The notes under the pieces are model-generated. The model made no database searches. It had not been told where the DNA came from and saw nothing but the letters and a program-made list of their open reading frames with translations. From assembly GCA_002352635.1 (NCBI GenBank), contig DEIT01000139.1, positions 507-12,812 on the forward strand: 12,306 nucleotides of DNA, read 5' to 3'. The DNA is from Hyphomicrobiaceae bacterium UBA2767. GTDB taxonomy: Bacteria > Pseudomonadota > Alphaproteobacteria > Rhizobiales > Methyloligellaceae. Shown piece by piece: positions 1-5,580 of the stretch (positions are counted from its first letter, which is position 1; each line of letters begins with the position of its first letter). The position numbers and the translations under genes are program-made.

Positions 1-806
1 CGCTTATAGTCAGGATTATTTGGGTTCGGATTCATCAGTTCGGAGAGATACAGCTCCCCGCGTCGCAAATTGGTGACCTTTGATTTCGGGCCATACTGGG
101 TAATATCGAAAATATACTGCTCAAAGGCGACAATCTGGACGCCATCGTCGTCCTTTTTCGTCTTTTCTTGGCGATGTATGTGGCCATCGCGCATCACCAT
201 GTAGGCGCCGTCGTCGTTGGTGATGATCTGACCGCGATTGGCAAGATAGGTCATGATCAAATCGGGAGACCGGGAATCATGGATAATCAGGCCGATGAGT
301 TCGCCATTGATGGCGCGGTCGCGAATGTGAAACGTCAAACCGCGTTCCGGTGCTGAAAAACGGCCCGGCTGAAGCACTTGGGAAATCAGGTCCGTCCGCA
401 CCTGGTTGATGTGGACCCGTAATTGCCGAAGGCTTGCCGGGGTCACAAAGAGGTTGAACAGCACCACGATCACGGTGAGCAGAGTGGCGAGGGTGAGGCA
501 GGGAAAGGCGATCCGCCATATCGGTGCGCCAGCCGCAGACATGACAATGAGCTCGCTGTCGCTGTTGATCCGGTCAAATGTGTAGAGACATGCAATGAGA
601 AACGCGACGGGCGCAATAATCGCAATGAGCGCCGGCAAGGCGAGCGACGTTATTTTCAACAGGAGAATGATCGACTGTCCCTGCGTGGTCAGCAGCTCCA
701 GCTTGGCGAGCGCGCTGGCCAACCAGATGATGGTCGTCAACGTGGTAAGGATCAGCAAAAAGCTGCTGGCAAGCTGCCGAAAAAGATAGCGGCTGAAAAG
801 GTCCAT
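1..806 (-). CDS. lptF: LPS export ABC transporter permease LptF (3' part cut by window edge)
   Basis: The leftward frame opens at ATG 806-804 and is still open at base 1, so the first 268 residues are visible and roughly the last third is missing. LptF pairs with LptG as the inner-membrane permeases of the LptB2FG transporter, which moves lipopolysaccharide from the inner membrane towards the cell surface. The start MDLFSRYLFRQL is typical of the YjgP/YjgQ family. Hydrophobic segments lie at about residues 13-31, 46-74 and 98-121. The family-like stretch SDSELIVMSAAG (82-93) sits in the cytoplasmic loop before TM3. From about residue 125 the chain is the periplasmic beta-rich domain. The last three membrane helices, and lptG if it follows, would be outside the window. 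The ribosome binding site is weak (GGGTCAGTC before ATG). It is divergent from pepA, a common alphaproteobacterial arrangement. The call is secure for LptF/LptG; F rather than G rests on family resemblance and position. Confidence 0.93.
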   Translation of the reverse strand, partial: MDLFSRYLFRQLASSFLLILTTLTTIIWLASALAKLELLTTQGQSIILLLKITSLALPALIAIIAPVAFLIACLYTFDRINSDSELIVMSAAGAPIWRIAFPCLTLATLLTVIVVLFNLFVTPASLRQLRVHINQVRTDLISQVLQPGRFSAPERGLTFHIRDRAINGELIGLIIHDSRSPDLIMTYLANRGQIITNDDGAYMVMRDGHIHRQEKTKKDDDGVQIVAFEQYIFDITQYGPKSKVTNLRRGELYLSELMNPNPNNPDYK

Positions 807-1075
807 GACTGACCCGTTAGATTCCCCGTAAGATGCTCCGGACCCTGACTAATTCCCCCGAAGGTTCCGGCACGCCATGTCTATGTTGTAATTGAAATTT
901 TCATCACGCCAACATGGCGGAAATTCGACCGAAAAAGGCAGGCCTTGCCATCATGGTGAACACGAACTACGTACCCGAGCATAGAGATTTCCGATGACCG
1001 CCCGGCCGAGCCAGCCATATTGCTCCTGCCTTACCCGCAATCACAGGGTTGGCCGCACGTCAAAAAGGTATTTTC
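807..1075. promoter_or_regulatory. Divergent lptF/pepA intergenic region
   Basis: This 269-bp spacer must drive transcription in both directions. Best pepA-side candidate: TTGCCA at 945-950, then a 17-nt spacer and CTACGT at 967-972; the -35 is good and the -10 mediocre. On the - strand TTGGCG (912-907) and TACAAC (890-885) form a weak lptF-side candidate. An inverted repeat CGCCATGT (873-880) / ACATGGCG (912-919) flanks an AT-rich stretch at about 881-911. No convincing ORF lies here. The promoter assignments are inference. Confidence 0.4.
1062..1068 (+). promoter_or_regulatory. Ribosome binding site that fixes the pepA start
   Basis: AAAAAGG lies 7 nt before ATG 1076. It favours that ATG over the in-frame TTG at 1049, which would add nine residues and has only GGG-type sequence much closer to it. 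Confidence 0.6.
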
Positions 1076-2602
1076 ATGAGCAAACCGACAGCTATTTCCT
1101 TCGCCAATATTGCACCTGTCAAACAGGGCGTTGTGGTCCTGCTTGCAGAAGATGGACCGACCTTCTCGCCTGCCGGAAAGGCGTTCGATAAAGCTTGTGG
1201 TGGTGCATTATCAAAAGCTGCTAAAGAGCGGAAATTCAAAGGAAAAAAGAAATCATCTTTGGATGTTCTTGTGCCGGGCGGGTTGGGCCTCTCCCGCCTG
1301 CTCATCGTTGGGGTTGGAACCCTCAAGGATGCCACTGACAATGACTGGGTAGAGCTTGGGGGAACCATCAGGGGGAAGCTGAGCGGGCGCGACGGCCCAA
1401 ATGCGACGCTTGTGCTGGAACGTCCGAAACGACCCCATGATGTGGATGGCGAACAGGCTGCGCAGGTGGCGCTTGGAGTTATGTTGCGCGGCTACAAGTT
1501 CAACAAATACAAGACAAAATCAGGAAAAAAAGATGACGAGCGTGGCAATAATGACACGGATTTAGCCAAGCTCACGATCCAATGTTCCAATGCGGCAGCC
1601 GCGCGGCGCGAATCTGGGGTCAGCAAGGCAATGGGCGAGGGGATCAATCTCGCCCGTGATCTGGTCAATGAACCGGCCAATATTCTAGGCCCGAAGGAGT
1701 TTGCAGACCGGGCAAAGGCGCTTTCGAAACTCGGCGTCAAGGTTCAGTTGGTCGACGAAAAAGCGATGCGTCAGCTCGGCATGGACGCGTTGCTGGCCGT
1801 GGGGCAGGGGAGTGCCCGCCCGACTATCATGGCCATTATGGAGTGGAAGGGAGCAGGTGCGAAGGGCGGCAAGCCCGTTGCCATTGTCGGCAAGGGGGTC
1901 ACCTTTGATACAGGCGGCATTTCCATCAAGCCGGCCGCGAGCATGGGCGACATGAAAGGCGATATGGCGGGTGCTGCGTGTGTTGTCGGCCTGATGCATG
2001 CGCTTGCCGCGCGCAAGGCAAAGGTAAACGCGGTCGGGCTAATCGGCCTGGTTGAGAATATGCCCAGCGGCACGGCAACACGGCCGGGCGATGTGGTCGG
2101 CTCAATGTCGGGCCAGTCGATTGAAGTTCTTAACACCGACGCGGAAGGCCGGTTGGTCCTTGCCGATGTGCTCTGGTATGCCCAAGAGAAATTCAAGCCC
2201 AAATGGGTTGTCAATCTGGCGACGTTAACGGGTGCCATCCTGGTGGCGCTGGGCAACGAACATGCCGGGCTCTTCTCCAACGATGATGCGTTAAGCGAAA
2301 AGCTGACCAAGTCTGGTCTGGCAGTCGGGGAGAAGGTCTGGCGACTTCCTCTCGGCCCCAAGTATGACGAGATGATCAAGTCTGATATCGCGGACATGAA
2401 AAATATCGGCGGGCGATGGGGCGGCTCGATTACGGCTGCGCAATTCCTTCAACGCTTTGTCAAGGAGGGCACCCCCTGGGCGCATCTCGATATCGCAGGC
2501 ACTGGCATGGGTTCCCCCAAGACTGAAATCAATCAGAGTTGGGGTTCGGGATTTGGCGTACGTTTGTTGAACCGGCTCATCGCTGACAACGAGGAGAGCT
2601 GA
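1076..2602 (+). CDS. pepA: Leucyl (cytosol) aminopeptidase, M17 family
   Basis: A 508-residue protein, the usual length for bacterial PepA. It removes N-terminal residues, preferably leucine, from peptides in the cytoplasm and normally acts as a hexamer with two metal ions per subunit. The catalytic C-terminal half is complete: [11 protein letters not shown] gives K273 and D278, IKP gives K285, MKGDMAG gives D296, and the family signature [12 protein letters not shown] gives D355, E357 and R359. By alignment to E. coli PepA these are the five metal ligands (K273, D278, D296, D355, E357) and the catalytic pair K285 and R359. The N-terminal domain (about 1-170) is less conserved and has two lysine-rich stretches, near residues 45-60 and 140-155. 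The E. coli protein also binds DNA at cer and carAB; nothing here tests that. ATG 1076 is chosen over TTG 1049 because of its ribosome binding site. The stop TGA overlaps an ATG (TGATG). Confidence 0.97.
   Translation: MSKPTAISFANIAPVKQGVVVLLAEDGPTFSPAGKAFDKACGGALSKAAKERKFKGKKKSSLDVLVPGGLGLSRLLIVGVGTLKDATDNDWVELGGTIRGKLSGRDGPNATLVLERPKRPHDVDGEQAAQVALGVMLRGYKFNKYKTKSGKKDDERGNNDTDLAKLTIQCSNAAAARRESGVSKAMGEGINLARDLVNEPANILGPKEFADRAKALSKLGVKVQLVDEKAMRQLGMDALLAVGQGSARPTIMAIMEWKGAGAKGGKPVAIVGKGVTFDTGGISIKPAASMGDMKGDMAGAACVVGLMHALAARKAKVNAVGLIGLVENMPSGTATRPGDVVGSMSGQSIEVLNTDAEGRLVLADVLWYAQEKFKPKWVVNLATLTGAILVALGNEHAGLFSNDDALSEKLTKSGLAVGEKVWRLPLGPKYDEMIKSDIADMKNIGGRWGGSITAAQFLQRFVKEGTPWAHLDIAGTGMGSPKTEINQSWGSGFGVRLLNRLIADNEES
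2591..2598 (+). promoter_or_regulatory. Strong Shine-Dalgarno inside the end of pepA
   Basis: GAGGAGAG lies in the last codons of pepA, 3 nt before ATG 2602 (the GAGGAG core is 5 nt before it). It has no role for pepA itself and is the main argument that the small ORF at 2602 could be translated. The Asn-Glu-Glu-Ser codons of PepA also explain the purine run. Confidence 0.35.
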
Positions 2603-2724
2603 TGGGGTGGTTCAGGGGTCTCGGCCGCAACGGAAATATGCCTGACAACGCAATATCTATTATTTTACATAATATACATTATGCGAATCACGCCGTGATT
2701 TGTTCACCTAGATCAGAGGGTTAA
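2602..2724 (+). CDS. Possible 40-residue ORF coupling pepA to mazG
   Basis: I do not recognise this product. ATG 2602 overlaps the pepA stop as TGATG and is preceded by GAGGAGAG. The frame stays open for 40 codons and ends at TAA 2722-2724, directly followed by the TTG start of mazG in the same frame. The protein would begin [12 protein letters not shown] and end CSPRSEG; it has no membrane segment, signal peptide or known motif. Against it: the second half is AT-rich, contains two palindromes and looks more like a promoter or operator than coding DNA, and 40 open codons can arise by chance. It may be a leader ORF, a coupling device or nothing. Confidence 0.2.
   Translation: MGWFRGLGRNGNMPDNAISIILHNIHYANHAVICSPRSEG
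2668..2683. promoter_or_regulatory. 16-bp palindrome upstream of mazG (operator-like)
   Basis: CATAAT-ATAC-ATTATG is a perfect inverted repeat with 6-bp arms and a 4-bp centre. CATAAT also matches the -10 consensus TATAAT at 5 of 6 positions. A CTGACA (-35-like) lies at 2642-2647, but the 20-bp spacing is long. It may be part of a mazG promoter with an overlapping operator; the binding protein is unknown. Confidence 0.35.
2686..2700. promoter_or_regulatory. 15-bp palindrome upstream of mazG (operator-like)
   Basis: AATCACG-C-CGTGATT is a perfect inverted repeat with 7-bp arms around a single base, 2 bp downstream of the CATAAT/ATTATG repeat. The one-base centre and lack of a T-run argue against a terminator and for a protein dimer site. 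Its centre is 17-18 bp from that of the first palindrome. Confidence 0.4.
2715..2720 (+). promoter_or_regulatory. Ribosome binding site that fixes the mazG TTG start
   Basis: AGAGGG lies 4 nt before TTG 2725. An in-frame TAA at 2722-2724 rules out any earlier start. The next ATG, codon 14, falls inside the conserved LLSIMAALR segment, so TTG is the best start. Confidence 0.65.
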
Positions 2725-3564
2725 TTGGTTAAGGCCAAGCACGATATCGCCGACCTCCTCTCCATCATGGCGGCGCTCAGGACGCCTGTCACGGGCTGCC
2801 CCTGGGACCTTGAGCAGACCTACGCGACTATTGTCCCCTACACCATCGAAGAAGCCTATGAGGTGGCTGATGCCATCGAACGCGAGGATTTCAACGCGCT
2901 GAAAGATGAGCTTGGAGACTTGCTGTTGCAGGTCGTTTATCACGCGCGTATGGCCGAGGAAGATGGCGAATTCAGCTTTGACGATGTGGTTGGTGCGATC
3001 TGTGAAAAGATGATCCGCCGGCATCCTCATGTCTTTGGAGATGAGAAAGAACGGGCCAACGTAGACCTGGACGGTCTGTGGGAACGGGTCAAGGCGCAGG
3101 AGAAATCTGCGGGGCAATCTGGTTCTGATCCAAAGGGCTCTGAAAGCGTGCTGGATGGCGTGCCACATGCCCTGCCCGCGCTGCTTCGCGCCGTCAAACT
3201 ACAAAACAAGGCAGCCCGCGTTGGGTTCGACTGGCCGTCCATGGAGCCGGTGTTTGACAAGCTCAAGGAAGAGATGGGTGAACTGGAAGAAGCAGTTGCA
3301 GGCGGCAAGCCTCGCAGTGAAGACATCGCGGAGGAATTCGGCGATATGCTTTTCGTTGTTGCCAATCTTGCACGTCACCTTCAGCTGGACCCGGAAGACG
3401 TCTTGCGCCGCGCGAATGGGAAGTTCGTCGGCCGCTTCAACAGGATCGAGCAGATGCTGGCGGTTGAAGGGCGTACGCCAAACGACTCCAATTTGGAGGA
3501 AATGGATCAGCTCTGGAACAAGGTGAAGTCAGAAGAACGAGCAAAAGACGTGGAGCCTTCGTGA
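2725..3564 (+). CDS. mazG: Nucleoside triphosphate pyrophosphohydrolase MazG
   Basis: A 279-residue protein with two tandem MazG domains, as in full-length E. coli-type MazG. The enzyme hydrolyses NTPs and dNTPs to the monophosphate plus pyrophosphate; in E. coli it lowers (p)ppGpp and limits MazEF toxicity. Domain 1 begins with the hallmark GCPWDLEQT (24-32), then metal-binding EExxE (E42, E43, E46) and ExxD (E62, D65). RRHPHVFGD (98-106) and the linker follow. Domain 2 starts near KLQNKAARVGFDW (168-180), with E182/E183/E186 and a second ExxD (E204, D207). Both metal sites look intact. The start is TTG 2725, right after an in-frame stop. The gene is on the same strand as pepA and converges on hflX with 6 bp between stops. 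No mazEF is seen nearby, so the E. coli role is not shown here. Confidence 0.96.
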   Translation: MVKAKHDIADLLSIMAALRTPVTGCPWDLEQTYATIVPYTIEEAYEVADAIEREDFNALKDELGDLLLQVVYHARMAEEDGEFSFDDVVGAICEKMIRRHPHVFGDEKERANVDLDGLWERVKAQEKSAGQSGSDPKGSESVLDGVPHALPALLRAVKLQNKAARVGFDWPSMEPVFDKLKEEMGELEEAVAGGKPRSEDIAEEFGDMLFVVANLARHLQLDPEDVLRRANGKFVGRFNRIEQMLAVEGRTPNDSNLEEMDQLWNKVKSEERAKDVEPS

Positions 3565-3570
3565 TCGTCC

Positions 3571-4992
3571 TTACTCGGCGGCAATCCGCGAGCGTCGGTA
3601 TCGACGGTTAAACTGATCGAGTTTGGTACCAGAAATTCTCACTTCGATCGTCGTCCGGCCATCATCGTCGGTACTTGAAGTGAGTACATTGGCATTGTCG
3701 TGTAGCCAACTCATCAGCGCGCCGTCTTGCGGCTGCAGCACGATCTCCACCGGCTTCATATCCTCGTTGAGTTTGTTCTCGACTGCTGCGCGCAATTCGT
3801 TGACGCCCTCGCCGGAAATCGCCGAAACACAGATCGCTCCAACGCGTGCCGCTGTATTGCGCACCTCACTGGCACGCTCGTCGTCGAGCAAGTCGACTTT
3901 GTTCCAGATTTCCAAAACGCGGCCGTCGCTCTGCGCTGTGTCAACGCCCAGCTCACCAAGTATCTGCCTGACGTCGGCGCGCTGGGCATCCGTCTCTTCA
4001 CTTGCGATATCCCGCACATGAAGGATCAAGTCAGCCTCGAGTACTTCTTCAAGCGTTGCTCGGAACGCCGCGATAAGACTGGTCGGCAGGTTGGAGATAA
4101 ATCCGACCGTATCGGACAGGATGGCCTTTGCCCCTTGTGGAAGCGAAATCTCGCGCATTGTCGGGTCGAGTGTGGCGAAGAGAAGATTTCTGGCATCAAC
4201 CCCTGCCCCGGTCAGCGTATTGAAGAGCGTTGACTTCCCGGCGTTCGTGTAACCCACGAGCGCGACAACCGGATAAGGCACGCGCTTTCGGCCTTCACGG
4301 TGCAGAGCACGGGTGCGCTTGACCTGATCGAGTTCGCGGCGAATGCGCACAATCTTCTCCTGCAGTGCGCGCCTGTCTGCCTCGATCTGTGTCTCGCCTG
4401 GGCCGCCCAGAAAGCCCACACCACCTCGCTGGCGTTCAAGATGGGTCCAGCTCCGCACCAGCCGGCTCTTCTGATAAGTCAAATGGGCGAGTTCCACTTG
4501 CAGACGCCCTTCGCGCGTCTGCGCCCGCTCACCAAAGATCTCGAGAATCAATCCGGTTCGGTCGAGCACTTTGACCTTCCACGCCTTTTCGAGATTGCGC
4601 TGTTGGACGGGGGCAAGTGGATGGTCGACGACAACGAGGTCCACGTCTTCAGCGGCACTGATCCCTTTTAGTTCTTCGACCTTGCCCGAGCCGAAGAGTG
4701 TACCTGGATGCGGTCGTGCAATCGGGACAATGCCGCTGGAGCGAATATCAAGCCCGATTGCGTGGGCAAGACCGACCGCTTCGGCAAGCCGCGCTTGCTC
4801 CGAGCGAGTTTCAACTTCACCTGTGCCGGCAGCCAGGCCATGTTTGGTTTTCGAAGTTTTCCGCGCGGGCCTGCGCAGGATCGGGCACAACACCATGGCG
4901 CGCGTCGGCGCAAGCCTGGTTTCAAGCCCCTTCCCTTTTTGTGGAATGTCGAGTGGTTTTGACTTCAACCTGTTCGGGTCAACGCTACGCAA
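3571..4992 (-). CDS. hflX: Ribosome-associated GTPase HflX
   Basis: A 473-residue Obg/HflX-family GTPase. HflX binds the 50S subunit, and in E. coli splits stalled 70S ribosomes after heat stress. The N-terminal HflX domain (about 30-195) has PHPGTLFGSGKVEEL (95-109); the coiled linker starts after GPGETQIEADRR (197-208). The G domain has G1 GYTNAGKST (247-255), a switch I region near T274, G3 DTVGF (294-298), G4 NKVD (364-367) and G5 SAISGEG (390-396). The C-terminal domain ends near FNRRYRRSRI. The chosen start is TTG 4992: an in-frame TGA lies two codons upstream, and the conserved strand TRAMVLCPIL begins at residue 30, so the first ATG (residue 33) is too late. AGAGGGG at the end of hfq lies about 12 nt upstream. 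Other starts between residues 1 and 30 are possible. It follows hfq by 9 nt, the usual hfq-hflX pair. Confidence 0.95.
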   Translation of the reverse strand: MRSVDPNRLKSKPLDIPQKGKGLETRLAPTRAMVLCPILRRPARKTSKTKHGLAAGTGEVETRSEQARLAEAVGLAHAIGLDIRSSGIVPIARPHPGTLFGSGKVEELKGISAAEDVDLVVVDHPLAPVQQRNLEKAWKVKVLDRTGLILEIFGERAQTREGRLQVELAHLTYQKSRLVRSWTHLERQRGGVGFLGGPGETQIEADRRALQEKIVRIRRELDQVKRTRALHREGRKRVPYPVVALVGYTNAGKSTLFNTLTGAGVDARNLLFATLDPTMREISLPQGAKAILSDTVGFISNLPTSLIAAFRATLEEVLEADLILHVRDIASEETDAQRADVRQILGELGVDTAQSDGRVLEIWNKVDLLDDERASEVRNTAARVGAICVSAISGEGVNELRAAVENKLNEDMKPVEIVLQPQDGALMSWLHDNANVLTSSTDDDGRTTIEVRISGTKLDQFNRRYRRSRIAAE

Positions 4993-5001
4993 TGATCAGG
5001 T

Positions 5002-5253
5002 CTACCCCTCTTCGTCCTGCACTTCCCCGTCCAGCAATTGAACCGGTTGCCCGGGCATGATCGTCGAAATGGCGTGCTTGTAAACCAGTTGCGAGTGACC
5101 GTCGCGGCGAAGCAGCACGCAGAAATTGTCAAACCAAGTCACGACGCCCTGAAGCTTTACACCATTTACAAGAAATATTGTGAGCGGCGTCTTATTTTTT
5201 CTAACGTGATTTAGAAATATATCCTGGAGGCTTTGCGATCTTTCTGCGGCCAT
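5002..5253 (-). CDS. hfq: RNA chaperone Hfq
   Basis: An 83-residue Sm-like protein that forms a hexameric ring and pairs small regulatory RNAs with mRNAs, affecting translation and decay. Sm1 covers about residues 8-50, with the proximal-face Q8 and D11 region in [10 protein letters not shown] and the FDNF segment (41-44). Sm2 has the hallmark YKHAIS (58-63), which binds the uridine-rich 3' ends of sRNAs. The rim segment NHVRKNK (15-21) is the alphaproteobacterial form of the arginine patch. The C-terminal tail after residue 68 is very short and ends acidic (GEVQDEEG), as in many alphaproteobacteria and unlike the long E. coli tail. ATG 5253 has a modest GGA 6 nt upstream. A stem-loop and a probable promoter precede it. 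In alphaproteobacteria Hfq often controls nitrogen regulation and stress; here it sits downstream of ntrYX and trk. Confidence 0.98.
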   Translation of the reverse strand: MAAERSQSLQDIFLNHVRKNKTPLTIFLVNGVKLQGVVTWFDNFCVLLRRDGHSQLVYKHAISTIMPGQPVQLLDGEVQDEEG

Positions 5254-5271
5254 GAGTATTCCGTCTTTTTT

Positions 5272-5292
5272 GCAGACAAAAAACTTGTCTGC
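5272..5292 (-). other. Stem-loop in the hfq leader
   Basis: On the - strand GCAGACAA-GTTTT-TTGTCTGC forms a perfect 8-bp stem with a 5-nt loop, ending 18 nt before the hfq ATG and just upstream of its GGA. The loop and inner stem give a U-rich stretch, and a run of A follows. If transcription starts about 7 nt after the proposed -10, this hairpin is at the very 5' end of the mRNA. It could protect the mRNA or be a site of Hfq feedback; both are inference. Confidence 0.55.
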
Positions 5293-5301
5293 TTTGTTGG
5301 G

Positions 5302-5310
5302 ACTATAGCA
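5302..5310 (-). promoter_or_regulatory. Probable hfq promoter, extended -10
   Basis: On the - strand the sequence TGCTATAGT matches the extended -10 form TGnTATAAT with one mismatch. No good -35 is found at 16-18 bp. The predicted transcript would start near 5295, giving a leader of about 42 nt. Confidence 0.4.
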
Positions 5311-5487
5311 CCTCTTATGACAATAGCATTACGCAGATGTATCGATTCGAATCTATTAGACGCCAATGGAGTGGATCGCCGCAAGCCGCAAGATCAGAAT
5401 CTACGCTAAATTGTTGAAAGAGCTTATCTTATTATTCACTAGAGGCGCTGAATCTCACTCAACCCATGGTTGAAAATGTTATCTTTT

Positions 5488-5562
5488 GACACTTTGATGC
5501 GATGAGGTCCTTTTGTTTCACGATGAGTTTCAATTCACTCACAGTTGCCAGTCAAAGGTGTC
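5488..5562 (-). other. Long-range inverted repeat in the region after trkH
   Basis: GACACTTTGA (5488-5497) is complementary to TCAAAGGTGTC (5552-5562), with one bulged base, enclosing 54 nt. Inside is a smaller inverted repeat TGAGT (5524-5528) / ACTCA (5537-5541), and the direct repeat CGATGAG occurs at 5500-5506 and 5521-5527. On the - strand the first arm starts 18 nt after the trkH stop. It may be a 3'-UTR structure that limits read-through or decay, or an RNA element; no T-run supports a classical terminator. Confidence 0.3.
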
Positions 5563-5580
5563 TCAAGAATTCGCTTGCCG

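Larger units (their letters stand above)
5254..5580. other. trkH-hfq intergenic region, AT-rich, no clear gene
   Basis: This 327-bp gap is AT-richer than the genes around it. From the hfq side it holds a leader stem-loop (5272-5292), a probable extended -10 (5302-5310), four GANTC sites (5344-5454), a short inverted repeat TCAACC-CAT-GGTTGA (5459-5473) and a long-range inverted repeat (5488-5562) just after trkH. A perfect TTGACA at 5486-5491 on the + strand has no matching -10. I see no ORF with a good start, and no classical terminator with a T-run after trkH. Confidence 0.6.

Noticed and set aside
423..812. A 129-codon open frame on the + strand
   Set aside because: It lies entirely antisense to lptF, whose - strand translation is clearly a family member. 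Its composition is that of a shadow frame, and it has no plausible domain.
1049..1075. N-terminal extension of PepA from TTG 1049
   Set aside because: ATG 1076 has a well-spaced AAAAAGG site and gives a normal family N-terminus; the extra nine residues have no support.
1771..2397. A 208-codon open frame on the - strand
   Set aside because: It is antisense to the catalytic core of pepA, where the + strand carries all metal-binding and catalytic residues. Long antisense frames are common in GC-rich coding DNA.
3574..3592. Hairpin at the mazG/hflX junction as a bidirectional terminator
   Set aside because: The stem has a bulge and neither strand carries a T-run after it, so a classical intrinsic terminator is not supported.
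5340..5360. TTCGAATC, similar to the T-loop of a tRNA, raising the idea of a tRNA gene or attachment-site remnant
   Set aside because: The flanking bases do not form a T-stem, and no acceptor stem, anticodon arm or CCA end is found around it. There is no integrase or phage gene nearby.
5459..5473. TCAACC-CAT-GGTTGA hairpin as the trkH terminator
   Set aside because: The stem is only 6 bp with a 3-nt loop, and no T-run follows on the - strand.
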